Shown here in pieces: positions 1 to 10,870 of a DNA stretch of 64,000 nt. The position numbers were made by a program, and so were the translations under genes. The DNA comes from Aquatica leii. Its lineage: Eukaryota; Arthropoda; Insecta; Coleoptera; Lampyridae. Each line of letters begins with the position of its first letter. Positions within the stretch are counted from its first letter, which is position 1. The notes beneath the pieces are model-generated. The model was not told the origin of the DNA. It ran no database searches and saw only the letters and a program-made list of their open reading frames with translations. The stretch is from positions 60,217,505-60,281,504 of the forward strand of contig CM069436.1 of assembly GCA_035610365.1 (NCBI GenBank), given 5' to 3'.

Positions 1-2430
1 CTACAGTTGTCAAATTTTTTTTTTATTAATATAAAATGTAAACGGTATAATTACTACATGTTTCTATATTTATTATAACATTGGCGGCGCTAAAAAAAGC
101 TAAAGGGTCTAATACCCCACTAAATTTGTATCTGTTTTTTTAGTGCCCTCTTAAATGCATGTTTTATTTTTTCTATATATACATAGAAAAAACATATGAT
201 ACTAATAATATACAAAGTAATAGTTATACTCAATGTATATAAAGGAAAAAAACATGAAATATTCTGTTCTATAAACTATCTTCTGTATGTAGAGAAAAAT
301 CAAAATAAATACTATACATAAAATAAACTATATTTTAATATACTGAAACGTCCTGAAGCCTCGACATAATTCAAGATCGTTTAGAGCGATTATCAAAATA
401 AAAAAGAAAAAATAGAATGTTCTAGTTCCAGATAAGATGAGAATATAAAAGGTATTAAAAATGCACATTTCTTACAAATTACACACTATACTTTTTTACG
501 ATTATATATTCATTTATTTGTTTGTCAAATAGAAATAAACTTTTTGCCAGACGAACAAGTTATGCAAAAAAATATATAACTTAAGTTTAATAATTTATGT
601 TGTTAAAACCTAAAACATATTATTAGTTATTTCAATCTCAACTAACAGGTCATATGTCAAAATTTTGTATAACCGTAAATTATTTATTACTATAATTTTT
701 TTAATAGTATGTTGATTTTAAGTAAAATTTAATATATAAATGAACCGAAGCAGTTAAAAAAATTTCAATGATTACATTTTGCTTTTGCAGCTAAAAAAAT
801 TAAAGAGATTATTGATACCAAAGCCTGAAACGTAACAATATCGTAAGTTCTTTTGACAAATACGACGTTAGTATGTAAACATTTTTCTTATAAACTGCAA
901 CATAATAGCATGTGAATATGATTTATAAACTAATAAGTTAAATTTGTAAATGTTTACAAATGATTTGTAATTAATAGGTGTTATTATTCTTAGTAATTAA
1001 GCTAGAAGATAATATAAAAAATCTCATATAAAGAAGTTGTGGTTTCAATACTAATATCTTGGAATAAAAACTCTTTCAATCTTTATATAACGAATCTTTA
1101 CATTAGAAAATATAAGATAAAGATATTGACTCTAATGGATCTAATACTGCAAAAATTTTAAAATTTAAATGTTAAAATATAACTTAACAATCTTGTTACT
1201 TACGAAAATTATACTGTAGGAGAAAACAAAAAAATAATTAATAAGATGAAGAGATCATTAGTTAAGTGTTTTGTTTTATATTTATTATTTCATATCTAAT
1301 TTTTTCATTGTATAAGGAACGGGTTTACACTAGTCTTGTAACATATTGACAACATAAGACGTTACATGCAAAAAACATAAATGAAGAAATTACCGGTGCT
1401 CAGTAAAGGCGGGCGTAAGTTACTTTAAAACAAATCCGTGATTGAATAGTAAACTTGAAACCTAAAATCAAATTTAAACAAAAATCCAAATCAAAAGGGC
1501 GCCAGAAAGGTTTATAGTTCAAAAAGGGGTCTCTAGATCTTGCTAACCAAAAGCCGGCTTCTGTAGAATACACCATAAATGTGACTTACTTTATTAGAGT
1601 GTAATTTACTAAAATCTGAAATCAGTCACCAACCTTCAGACAAAGACTAGAGTGACCACAAAAAAACCTAGTTCTTCTATATGAATAATAGACACTAACA
1701 AAGACGAACATTGCATTGAGCTAAACGTTAATCGTAAAAACTAAAAAAAACCAAAATGAAATAACTCAAATCGAAAGCAAAGTTATTCATTCAAAGAAAC
1801 CCTAGACAATTTAAAACGTAGTTTACATCGTTTATGCCGACAAGTTTGAAAAGCCTTGATCTGGTTTAAGATTCTTAGCATACCAGATACTCACCCATTG
1901 TCTAGTATTGGTGACTAACTGATACGTCCAAAAAGATTTAACCGTTTTAATAACAAAAGATTTTAGCAACTTAGATGCTAACTTAGCACTAAAATATTTT
2001 GTGGCGTCAGAAAGCGTATAGTTACGTCACCATACCGAATTTACAACTGTATATTGCACAAGTCGATGACGAAGATGATATCTCTTCTGCGTTTTTGTGT
2101 ACGCTTTAGAAAGTTGTTTTATATGCGCATGAATAGTTTGTTATGCTAAAAATGCTTTAGTATAAAATTTATCCTCGGTACGCCCACTTTTCGGTGTTGC
2201 AGTTGGGCTATGTCAAATTTTCAAACACGATTTTATTCTTCCAGTAAAGTTTGTAGAACGCAGACATCTTCTAGCGTTGTGTACGCCTAACAAGGATTTC
2301 TTCGTTAAGTGTTTTACGCACACCTATGTGCATATGAATTTATAATATTGTTGCGGTCTGAGTGAAAGTCTTTATTCGGTGTAAGCACTTATTTCTAGTA
2401 TCATTCCTTTATTCCTTTTCTGAATGTAAA
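1..2430. other. AT-rich stretch without recognisable gene
   Basis: Stop codons are dense in all frames and no conserved protein motif was seen. The DNA becomes less A/T-rich after about 1.5 kb, so the end of this stretch could include the eroded 3' LTR of the adjacent minus-strand gypsy relic, but I could not align it with the LTR-like sequence beyond 6.83 kb. Confidence 0.5.
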
Positions 2431-2550
2431 AGTTAGACCGACTAGGTCACTTTGCTGTACGACGTGTTGCCTAGTCGAAGACGTAGTTTATATTTTGTTT
2501 GTGATACCGACCTACTACATATAAGATTTATATGAATATACTCATGTACC

Positions 2551-2590
2551 TTCTTCTTCTTCTTCTTCTTCTCTTTCTTCTTCTTCTTTT
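2551..2590. repeat. (TTC)n microsatellite
   Basis: Imperfect TTC tract with one CTCTTTC interruption. It lies just downstream of the minus-strand integrase relic, where it reads as GAA repeats. Confidence 0.9.
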
Positions 2591-2769
2591 AACTACTGTC
2601 TGCAATAAAATAAATATTTATTCTGTAATACCACTTCTGTCTTGTCATTTGTTCCTTTTCAGATGCGGGTAGATTTAAACGGTATCTTCCATCCTAGTCT
2701 TTTATCCTTTTGCGCCTATTTAAATTAGTTTCTAACACCACGAATCTTACGACTCTATTGCCGGAACAA

Positions 2770-4980
2770 CTAAGTTAGTCGTCGCTCTCTTTTAGTTATG
2801 AGAAAAACCACGTAACAAACTTCATAGTGAGACCTTGAACAAGTAACCTTAGGTTCCAAAATAAGAACTTCAAAAGAAGATGGACCAAAGACATTCTCTG
2901 AAAGAACGTGTTCACGTCCGAAAAGTGCAAAAAAAGGACTAAACTCAATTACCTCGTGTTTTCTAGTATAGATAACGCAGCCAATTTTCGGGAGATTCAC
3001 TTCCCAATACCGATGATTTTCTTTGACATATGAAGAAATCATAGTTTTTAAGACAAGATTAATCCGTTCGGCGGGATTAGCATTAGGATGATATTTAGCC
3101 GTAAAGAGTATAGTTTTTCCATTAGTGGCGCATATTTTGTCAAATTTTTTACTACGAAACTGGACAACATTGTCCATAATGAGGAGTGCCAAAAAGAAGA
3201 AAGATGTGTTCTTAAATGTTTTTACAAATAGACCTAGCAAGAGCTGAACGTAACGGAAAGAACTGAGGAATCTTAGTAAAATAATCAGTAATCACCAGTA
3301 TATAACTACGGCTTTCCGAAGATTTGGGCGGAGAATCTACAATGTCACAGCAAAAAACTTGCTAAGGGTGTGATAGCTTAGCACACGGAGCAAATATACG
3401 AAACGGAGCAACTTTTTCTACTTTATGCGCAGCACACACACGACAACGCCAAATATAGCGAGTAACATCTGCACGTAAACAGAGCCAATAGTAACGTTGC
3501 AAACTCCTAGCCGTAATTTTTGAAACACCACAGTGTCCAGCGACAAGAGTATTGTCATGGTTACAAATTGTTTCCGCACGTTGTTCAATAGAAACCACTA
3601 GTTTCCAGTCAACAGAAGAATTAGAAGTGAAAAGAGTAACAACACGATGATACAGAACATTATTCTTAACAGGATATTAACTTATGAAGAGCATCCGAGG
3701 CTATCTAATCTAATAGACCAATGAGCTATTGTCTCAAGGAACTCTGCAATCGATTTAACCACAACAACAAACGATGATTGGTTGTTAGAGTGAAGTATGA
3801 TCCTTCTACATAAAGACGTAATTTCTGTATCGCCCATAACACAACTAGACATTCTTTTACAGTAGTCGAATAATACCGCTCCGTCTTAATGAACGATCGA
3901 CTGAGGTAACTAATAACTTTTTAACCATCCGCAAACGTTTCTCTAAAGTATCAGTCAGTACCAATAAATCGTCTGACATCAGTGACATTTGAAGAAGTGG
4001 GGATATTAAGTATCGCTGTGACCTTATCTGGATCTACCAATTCTTGTTGACCACGTATCCGACATACTTTAATCCAGACAAACAAAAACATTTTTTTCGA
4101 CGTAAAGTAAGTCCAGCAGAGATTAAACGTTCTAACACTTTTTTTACTACGGCTAATCTGCTCATCAAAAGTAGGTGTTGCAATGATAATATCGTCTAAG
4201 CAAGCAAAAACGGTAAAACTCTAAATCCACACCCAACACTTGATCAATTAAAAACACGAGAAGCAACAGTAAAAGCAGTCAGAACTTTAAAACCTTCTGA
4301 GAGCTACATTTTCCAATGCGCAGATCGAATATTCAACTGGAAAGAAAACGTGCATCTTTTAACCGATAAAATTGAAGTAATATAATGCAACGAATAAGCA
4401 TCCTTCAGAGTCACCTGGTTTACCTTTCTAAAATCGACACAAAACCAATTAGCGTTATCCTTCTTTTTCACTGAAACAATTGGATTACACCACGGACTAC
4501 TCGGCGGTTCTACAATCTCAATACTTAGCATTGAGTTCAACTCCTCATTGGCGATTTTCTGCAACACAAGCAAGAGAAGATAATAGCATTAATTAATTGT
4601 TGTATAATTGCTTCAGCGGAAGTACATATTTGGTGCTAAACAAAAGAGGTGTGAGCAAGCCTAAAAGATTATGTTGAGAACGCGTCCGCAACAACGTCGT
4701 TTAAAAGTTGTTGTTGATCCGGAAAAAGTTTTGAGAAATAGCATTAATCGAAAGAGAAGTAGAATTAAACGTTCATACAGAAAGTTAGGTATAAAGTTCG
4801 TAGCTTTCCAAAAGTCGTTGCAAAATTTCAAGAATAACCAAGCTGTCAAGTGTTTTTACGTAAGAATTGATCCTCCGTGCACTTATCGTCGTTAAACAAA
4901 TTACAAGAAGGTTTCCCAGCCTGGACCACCTAAAATAGTTCGAGAAACACCAGTATCAAGAAGATCAAAGAAAGAACAAC
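2770..4980 (-). pseudogene. pol: gypsy-1 pol relic: protease, reverse transcriptase, RNase H, integrase
   Basis: A series of minus-strand fragments in different frames. Around 4950 a protease active-site motif, LLDTG, is followed by an Ile-Leu-Gly-Gly stretch. At 4573-4304 comes the RT fingers region (SPWCNPIVSVKKKD, then FCVDFRKVNQVTLKDAYSL). Near 4200 is a catalytic-loop remnant reading CLDDII where Y/FxDD is expected. RNase H remnants (TVKECLVVLWAIQKLRLYVE) follow near 3830. At 3598-3362 is the integrase H2C2 zinc-binding region (GHCGVSK, YYWLCLRADV, CRVCAAHK). At 3240-2770 is the end of the integrase core, with YHPNANPAERINLVLKTM. Stops and frame changes throughout mean no working polyprotein can be made. 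The identification rests on motif order and is secure at the Ty3/gypsy level; clade is not resolved. Confidence 0.85.
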
Positions 4981-5049
4981 CTAAAACATTAAGATATAGA
5001 TGCTCATCATTGGTCTGTAGACTCGTGACCTAGTTTTCCAAAACAGTAT

Positions 5050-6000
5050 TACACTTAGGACAATTGCGACAACTAATCCCTGCTTGTCTACAGCCAAAAC
5101 AGTGAAGACTAGGAGGTTTGTAACAATTTGGTGAGATATGTCCAGTTTGACGCCAATTCCAACAAGTAACGCGAAGAGAAGAAAATCTTGTCCAGAACAA
5201 TTAAAAACAAAAAGGGTTGAAATAGAAGCGTTTTCTTTGAACCGTACGTAGAAGTAGAAGCAAGACAAGAAACCGATGCGTTACTAACATACGCTAATGC
5301 AGGTTTTCAACAGTTGAGTGGTTCTCCACAAAAGAGGTGGTTTACAGTTGTCCATTGAAGGTTTAGCTAATTCTAACTGCTTGCCGTAATCAACCAACTG
5401 CGAAAATGTAGAGATCTGCGCTAATCCTAAGGCAGAGTAGTAGTACGAAGTTAAATTACGCCGGATTGTTTTAAGTTGAGTTTCTTTAGAAGCGGGCAGA
5501 GATAATCGTTGAAAGAGACTTTGCATAATCGTCACATACATGTCAATCATTTCTTGAGGGTCTATGGTTCGATTCCAAATCTCATCGTATAGCCGATCGT
5601 TGTAATCAGGTGGCAAACATTCTTATTTTAATGACGTAATTACGTTTTGCCAAAAACGTTTTTCCAGGTAAGATTTCAGCAGCAGAATTAAAGAAATTTG
5701 GTAGAGAAACACCGCGCAACAAACACAACTCATCAACTTACATCAAGAATTTGGTGAGCGAGAACGAACATTTACCCGAAAACGTCAAGTTCCACCTAGC
5801 TAGTAACACATTAGTAAAAGCCACCTTTGGAGGAGCAGAAATAGACTGAACTGATACTTTTGTTTCAATGTCAGAATCCAAAGAAGTAAGAAGATGTGGT
5901 TCTCCATTCGGAAGCAGTGACTCTAACAAAACCTGTTTAGGACTAGACCAAGGCAAGTTAGCAAAAAAAACTAAAGTAGTTTTAGTAGTTTTCTTCTTCT
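5050..6000 (-). pseudogene. gag: gypsy-1 gag relic with CCHC zinc knuckles
   Basis: Minus-strand Gag fragments at 5956-5738 and 5616-5284 contain the block WNLTFSGK and the later block PPDYNDRLYDEIWNRT, then IRRNLTSYYYSALGLAQIS. The same blocks occur, less decayed, in the open frame at 23282-24634. Near 5160-5060 is a zinc-knuckle pair, CWNWRQTGHISPNC followed by CFGCRQAGISCRNC; in the first the second cysteine is replaced by tryptophan. The protease follows at once, as expected of a gag-pol order. In-frame stops and shifts separate the pieces. Function in an intact element would be capsid formation and RNA binding. Confidence 0.82.
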
Positions 6001-6049
6001 TAGCCGTGAACTCATTATGTATAGTTTGCAGTGTGAGTCCAAATTACCG

Positions 6050-6809
6050 ATGACACTTTGCTTTCCCATTAGGAGACATATGTATAAAACGATAGTAAAT
6101 GTGTAACCATAAGTATTGGGTCGTTTGTAGGTAGAAGATTAAAAGTTTCTATAAAATTCGCTTAGTAACGTTTGTAGTTCTGCAAAAGCTTGATCGACCG
6201 CTATCTTATCATCCGTAAACACTAAAACAACAGTACCCACAAAAAAATACGCGTCTTTCTCTAACTGTAAAGGACTACGCACGGCACCGCATAATGTAGA
6301 AACAACTAAGGTAAGATCAAACCAACGAGAGAGTAATTTATTTTGAAACTCCTGTTTCTTAAGTCGATTCACTTCTAAACGCCAAGTAGCCATCGTACTG
6401 ACAAAATTGCCTAAAGAACATGAGAGAAAAAAAAATCTAATAGTATTACAACTCCAATCACGTTTTTCAAAGATACGACAAAATCTTAAAGAGAGAGATT
6501 TTAATCGTGAAGCAAAACTGTACAACTAAAACCTAATCAAATGATGGTATTAAATCGCACTCATTATTACTAATAAATAATTTAATAAGAAGAAAGAGCC
6601 AACCGACGTAATCGAGCTAATGCAAAAAAATTAAAACTCGAAAGCCAAGGCACCAATAGGTAGTAAAAAGTAAACGAACCACGAAGCCAAGTATTACAAC
6701 ACCAAAAGATGCAAAGCAAAACTTTGAGTAAGTTGAACCGACTAATAACAATGAAAAGGAATAGAATCAATAAAAATAGAAGGAATTATAACTGCATACA
6801 CGTAATAAA
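6050..6809 (-). other. gypsy-1 leader between primer site and gag
   Basis: Lies between the primer-binding site and the first recognisable Gag sequence. Two open stretches (6525-6139 and 6770-6582, minus strand) show no known domain. The younger relative has a comparable long leader (24635-25305), so this is best read as untranslated leader rather than gene. Confidence 0.5.
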
Positions 6810-6827
6810 GCCCCACGTTGGGCGCCA
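6810..6827 (-). promoter_or_regulatory. Primer-binding site of tRNA-Lys type
   Basis: The minus strand reads TGGCGCCCAACGTGGGGC, the complement of a tRNA-Lys 3' end, the same 18-nt site known from many LTR elements and lentiviruses using Lys1,2. It lies just inside the right-hand LTR-like DNA and upstream of gag on the same strand, which is the correct position for the start of minus-strand DNA synthesis. Confidence 0.85.
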
Positions 6828-6831
6828 AATT

Positions 6832-7260
6832 TTTTTACAAAGATTTTTTTGTAACTTAATTGCTGGCGACTAATTCAATTGAATTGGCATGCAGATCACA
6901 GATCTTGATGTGCTAATTGTAACGTAAGATTAAAAAAGCGCCAAAACATTTAGAAACTAGACACCGTCTCAATCTATCCAACAGAGAAATAGAACACAAG
7001 ACAAAACACTAGTTATAACGACAAATATATTTGTTTTTAACAACAAACAAGGTAGAATTGGATATATAGTAACATTGAATAGTTCCATAAATATTACAGT
7101 TATAGTGTTGATACAAGTCCTACAGGGTCGCCAACACTCCACACATACAGTTATCGTAGTACACAATAACAAAATTAAGTAATATATAATCTCAGAGTTA
7201 AACGTGAAAACTTCGCTGAGCACTTATATTAGATCATATATGCTAAAAAAAAAATGCTAT
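6832..7260 (-). repeat. gypsy-1 5' LTR-like region
   Basis: Noncoding DNA immediately beyond the primer-binding site, where the 5' LTR must lie. Part of it (about 6900-6965) resembles 41150-41225: both share a GATCTT-TGATGTGC-ATT-TAATGTAA-type core followed by AAAAGCGCxAAAACAT and GAAACT. The outer end is not defined; sequence to 7640 shows nothing further that I recognise. Confidence 0.5.
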
Positions 7261-7647
7261 ATGTCAAAAAGCAATCACTTGACAGCTCATCGCTCTGAAT
7301 AAATCAAAAAGTGGACGAATCTTATACGGTACGACACACCAAAACACTTTAACATAACATACTTCAACGCCACCAAACAACTATTCGACAATAAGTGCTT
7401 TCGTTTGAACCGTTTGAGTAACTTAGAGCTGCACACGGTTGCAACTCGTTCGTTCTTTTTAATTTCTCTGAACTGATCTTAAACTACTTTTTTTACCTCC
7501 CCTCTTACCGATCAAGCGCCTGTAATTTATAAGTGTAGTTAAACTATAGTTAAACGTCACTAGGAAAAGTAAAGTTGTGTTACTTATGTTGTATGTTTTT
7601 GTACGTGTGTTCTTTAAATCTTGGTTTAGTAGATATATTTTTTAAAG

Positions 7648-9090
7648 ATGCTTTTTCGGTTGTGGGACGAGTTAACCAATAATACATATTGTGTTGATAC
7701 ATCTGAAGCAGATTGTTTGAAAGCACAAACCGGTACGTATAAATTGTTAATGTAAATAATTAATTAAAAACTTATGAAGAAGTCTTAATTATTTACCCAA
7801 TCTGTCTCTGTCCAACAGTCTACAATAATTAATTGTAGTGCTAGTACCTCGGATGACCAACAGACTTCAATTTGTAATGAAGAAGAAAGGGAATCTAACT
7901 ATAACGATGAAGAATTTTTTTATGAATCACAATCCACGACCACAAATACAAAATGGACCTACAATGAAACAATTGCATTAATTACAACTGTCCAGAATTA
8001 TTTAGAAGATTTAAATCACCCAAAAAAACGAATAAAAGTTTGGGACTATGTCAGTACAGAATTGGAAAGTCAACATCTTTCTGTAAGTGTTGATATAATC
8101 ATATGAATTCAATTTTACAATTTAGTGTATTTATTTTTAGAAGACTGCTGATTTGTGCAAATTAAAATGGAAGAATCTAATTCGATCGTATTCGAATGCA
8201 AAATATAATAATGAAACGTTCAAGAAATTACTTGCAAATGCAAGAGCCTTCTAGAAGGCTGTTATCTATTTTCTAGAAGTTATAGCGAAAAGTGAGGAAC
8301 GATCGAAAAGGATTTCCGTATGTCTATATATAGCTACGAGACAGATCGTAGGTCAGTTATTGCTGGAATGTGAATGCATGCAGTATTAAGAAGATTATTC
8401 AAGTGAAGAGAAATAAGTGATTAGCACGTGCGAAGTTTTAAATAAATAACAGTGTACACCGAATCGAGTGAACGTGACTTACAGTGTGAAATCCGAGGAC
8501 GTTATCTTATCTTAAGTGATAGTGTTATACAACGGTTATACATAAATTCGTGTAAGTGTTTTCATTAAATATTATTAGATTTAATTAGTTCGGTTAATTT
8601 GAAAGTGTACATATTTCTAGATTAAGTAAACGTATTTTTAGTCGTTTTAAATAAATTAGTTTTTAATAAATAAATACGTAACAATAATAAAAAAAGCGGT
8701 AGGCGACCATCACGATTTATGTATTACGATGAGATGGATCGTCTTTTAGGTGATAAACCTAATTTTGCATCACTACATTCAATTGATGTAACTAGAGTTG
8801 AAGAGTTGAGAAACCTACAATCATCTGAGAGCAGCTCCACTTCAGAAACAAATGTAGTTGAACCAACATCTTCTAAAGTTGCATTCCCTATGAAGAAAAA
8901 TAGTAGCATGACGTATTTACAGATGAAGAGGAAGTTCTTAGAAGAAAAAAGTGAAGAAAGAAATGATAAAGAAAGTAAGAAGTTAGAAATGCACAAGGAA
9001 AAAATGAAATTATTAAAGAAGAAATAGCATTAGATGAAAGGAAATGCGACTTACTCGAAAAATATTTAAAATTAAAACATACCAATTAAA
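7648..9090 (+). pseudogene. PIF/Harbinger Myb/SANT-like accessory protein, split by a solo LTR
   Basis: A candidate first exon begins at ATG 7648 (its splice phase does not fit well). The main exon starts after the acceptor CCAACAG near 7819 and carries KWTYNETIALITTVQNYLED, the first helix of a trihelix/Myb-SANT-like DNA-binding domain. A short intron (donor GTAAGTGTTG near 8085, acceptor TTTTTAG near 8141) leads to KTADLCKLKWKNLIRSYSNA. A solo LTR with 4-bp target duplication then interrupts the exon; the frame resumes beyond it with GRRPSRFMYYDEMDRLLGDK and a charged, probably coiled-coil C terminus. Removing the LTR and one target copy restores frame, so the gene was open at that point when hit. 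A later frame change near 9005 moves the tail into another frame. In this family the Myb-like protein partners the transposase encoded convergently next door. Confidence 0.8.
8212..8683 (+). mobile_element. Solo LTR, family TGAAACGTTC...TAACA, copy A
   Basis: 472 bp starting TGAAACGTTC and ending TACGTAACA, flanked by ATAA on both sides (8208-8211 and 8684-8687). It contains a TTCTAGAA palindrome, a TATA box (CTATATATA near 8322) and an initiator-like TCAGTT about 30 bases later, as in an LTR promoter. It interrupts the Harbinger Myb-like exon. Copies with their own 4-bp duplications lie at 49735 and 62909. Confidence 0.9.
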
Positions 9091-9228
9091 ATAACTTTAA
9101 TTGTATATTCATAAAAAGTATATAGTGTTAAAATAAAGTATTACTTTTTTTTATTAAATACCTGCATACACATATAAAATTTATAAATTTGTAAAAATGA
9201 AAACTGAAGCACAAATCAGCTTAGAATT

Positions 9229-10176
9229 TTATTGAACCAAATCTGCTAATAATTGATTTCTCTTATTTTGAACATCATCAACCTCTAAATTTAGTGTACA
9301 ACTTTCATTACCTTCTTCTGTATCTTCAGAACTAACATCAGACTCTTGATCATTCATGCTGATACAGATATTGTGTAAAACACAAGCTGTTATACAATAC
9401 ATTTTATGTTAATATTATCAAAACATCGAAGTCTCCTGAACCTGCCTTTTAATAGGCCGAATGCATTTTCTACTACGATTCTTGTTGACGATAATTTAAA
9501 ATTTAAACTTTTTTGATTTTGATTGAGGTTTTCTTTGTCCCGAAATGGGCATATAAGAAATGAAAGACGTAGATATGCAGAATCACCAGTTATGTAATTG
9601 CTCCTTAACTGTAAAATCCTTTTCTATTACAATATGCTTCTTGGTGCTCTTTTGGTTTATTAATTTTAATATGGTAACTATCAATTGCTCCCACAACACA
9701 TTTTATTCTTTGTTTAGCAGAAAAACCCTTATTAATTGAGGAAATTGTTGATTCTGCAGTAGGCCATTTTATAAATTGTGGACTTACTGATGCAAAGTAT
9801 TCTACTACATTATTTATGACTTTATGTACAGTACTCTTGCTTTTATTAAACCTATCAAAGAGTTGCCTAAACGTTTCATTGTTTGCTAAATACCATATTG
9901 TCATATATATTGCCTATTTCGTTGTAACCTTCTCACGTCCTGATGGATCAGTTGATAGTCCTAATTTACCTTTACTGTATTCTGTATTTGTTATACTGTA
10001 CTACGATAAACTGCTTGCTTCTAGGCTGGTTTCCATCAATTCCTCCAATGTTTCATCATCGGATTCAAGTAAAAGCTTTTCTTAAAACTTACACAATGGT
10101 GAAAAATAATTAAAAAGGTTAAACGTACCACAACAGCTTTGACTTGATTCTCAAATTCTCTTTTTTCAAAGGGCAT
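9229..10176 (-). pseudogene. PIF/Harbinger transposase (HARBI1-like), internally deleted
   Basis: Reading the minus strand, a short putative first exon begins MPFEKREFENQ (10176) and is followed by a donor GTACGT. A second segment (about 10080-9990) encodes an acidic stretch, ESDDETLEELMETS. At 9904-9605 comes the core: MTIWYLANNETFRQLFDRFN, KSTVHKVI, and VVGAIDSYHIKINKPKEHQE, whose Asp is the first catalytic residue, then YCNRKGFYS. The next recognisable block is GDSAYLRLSFLICPF, followed by STRIVVENAFGLLKGRFRR with the catalytic Glu region. About 45 residues between KGFYS and GDSAY, holding the second catalytic Asp in this family, are missing, and a stop lies at the join. It therefore cannot be catalytic. 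It ends at 9229, convergent with the Myb-like gene. Confidence 0.85.
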
Positions 10177-10329
10177 CTTGCAATGATCCCTAGAGAAATC
10201 TCTACTTTTCAAGGTTAATAAAATGACTGTGGTTATGTATGTTTTGTGGGTTATGTAGTGTTTAGTTACGCCTACACCCACTTCAGTCGTTCTTTTCAAA
10301 AGTGTTACGAAAGCACTTAATTTCATGAC

Positions 10330-10735
10330 AATAGCGCTAACTCACTGCTCCGATATTCTGTTTGAGCCTACCTGATGTGTCTGAGCTACATTACCACTGC
10401 TTTATTCATACACTAGATATATAAAAAAACGTCTTATATACAGTATCAAAAGTTTTAAATCTATTTTTTTTTAATCGTTTTTAGGTGTGTTTTTTTAAAG
10501 TTAGTTTCACAAAGTAGATGCATATATTGTATTTTTAGCACCTAAATTTTTAGTGGTTCTAGAACAAATTAGTTTGTTCAATGTTTTCATTAAAATGTTT
10601 TCTAACAAAGGTTTTAGCACAGTATTTATAACGCGCTGAATGAGTTTGTGTTGAACGCTCAATATCAGGTCGTCACAGAAAGCTGATTACATCATAAAAA
10701 ACTAGAAACCATAAAACTAGTATTACCCAATGTAA
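10330..10735. other. Noncoding stretch after the Harbinger relic
   Basis: No reading frame or repeat recognised. The Harbinger right terminus and its TTA/TAA target duplication should lie near here, but no inverted match to the region left of 7648 could be found by eye. Confidence 0.4.
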
Positions 10736-10870
10736 GAATAGTATATTGAAACACAAGTTGCAGAATAAACACGCTTCAATCACGAGACCGGATATCATAC
10801 ACGAGCCGCGCAGCGGCGAGTTTATGAAACGGTAGAGTGATTGAAACGTATTCTATGACGTGAGTTGTAT
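10736..10870. repeat. Imperfect inverted repeat (MITE-like hairpin)
   Basis: Left arm around AGAATAAACACGCTTCAATC pairs with right arm GTGATTGAAACGTATTCT; outer sequences near ATAGTATA and TATACTAT also pair. A GC-rich GCCGCGCAGCGGC palindrome sits at the centre (about 10804-10816). Unlike its AT-rich surroundings, it could form a long hairpin. Confidence 0.6.

Larger units (their letters stand above)
2600..7420 (-). mobile_element. Ty3/gypsy LTR retrotransposon relic (gypsy-1)
   Basis: The canonical order Gag, zinc knuckles, protease, RT, RNase H, integrase reads right to left on the minus strand. A primer-binding site and LTR-like DNA lie upstream at the right. Every protein segment carries stops and frame changes, so the copy is dead. 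Its Gag is clearly related to that of the younger element at 20070-26626. The left LTR was not found, so the left boundary is approximate. Confidence 0.85.

Noticed and set aside
4671..4895. Arg/Lys-rich plus-strand open frame of 74 codons
   Set aside because: It lies antisense to the gypsy-1 pol relic, and no homology or neighbouring signal supports it.
6810..6827. Possible tRNA-Lys gene
   Set aside because: Only the 18-base complement of the 3' end is present, next to an LTR and upstream of gag; no cloverleaf surrounds it, so it is a primer-binding site.
8724..8996. Minus-strand open frame across the Myb-like exon
   Set aside because: It is the antisense of the supported Harbinger Myb-like coding sequence.
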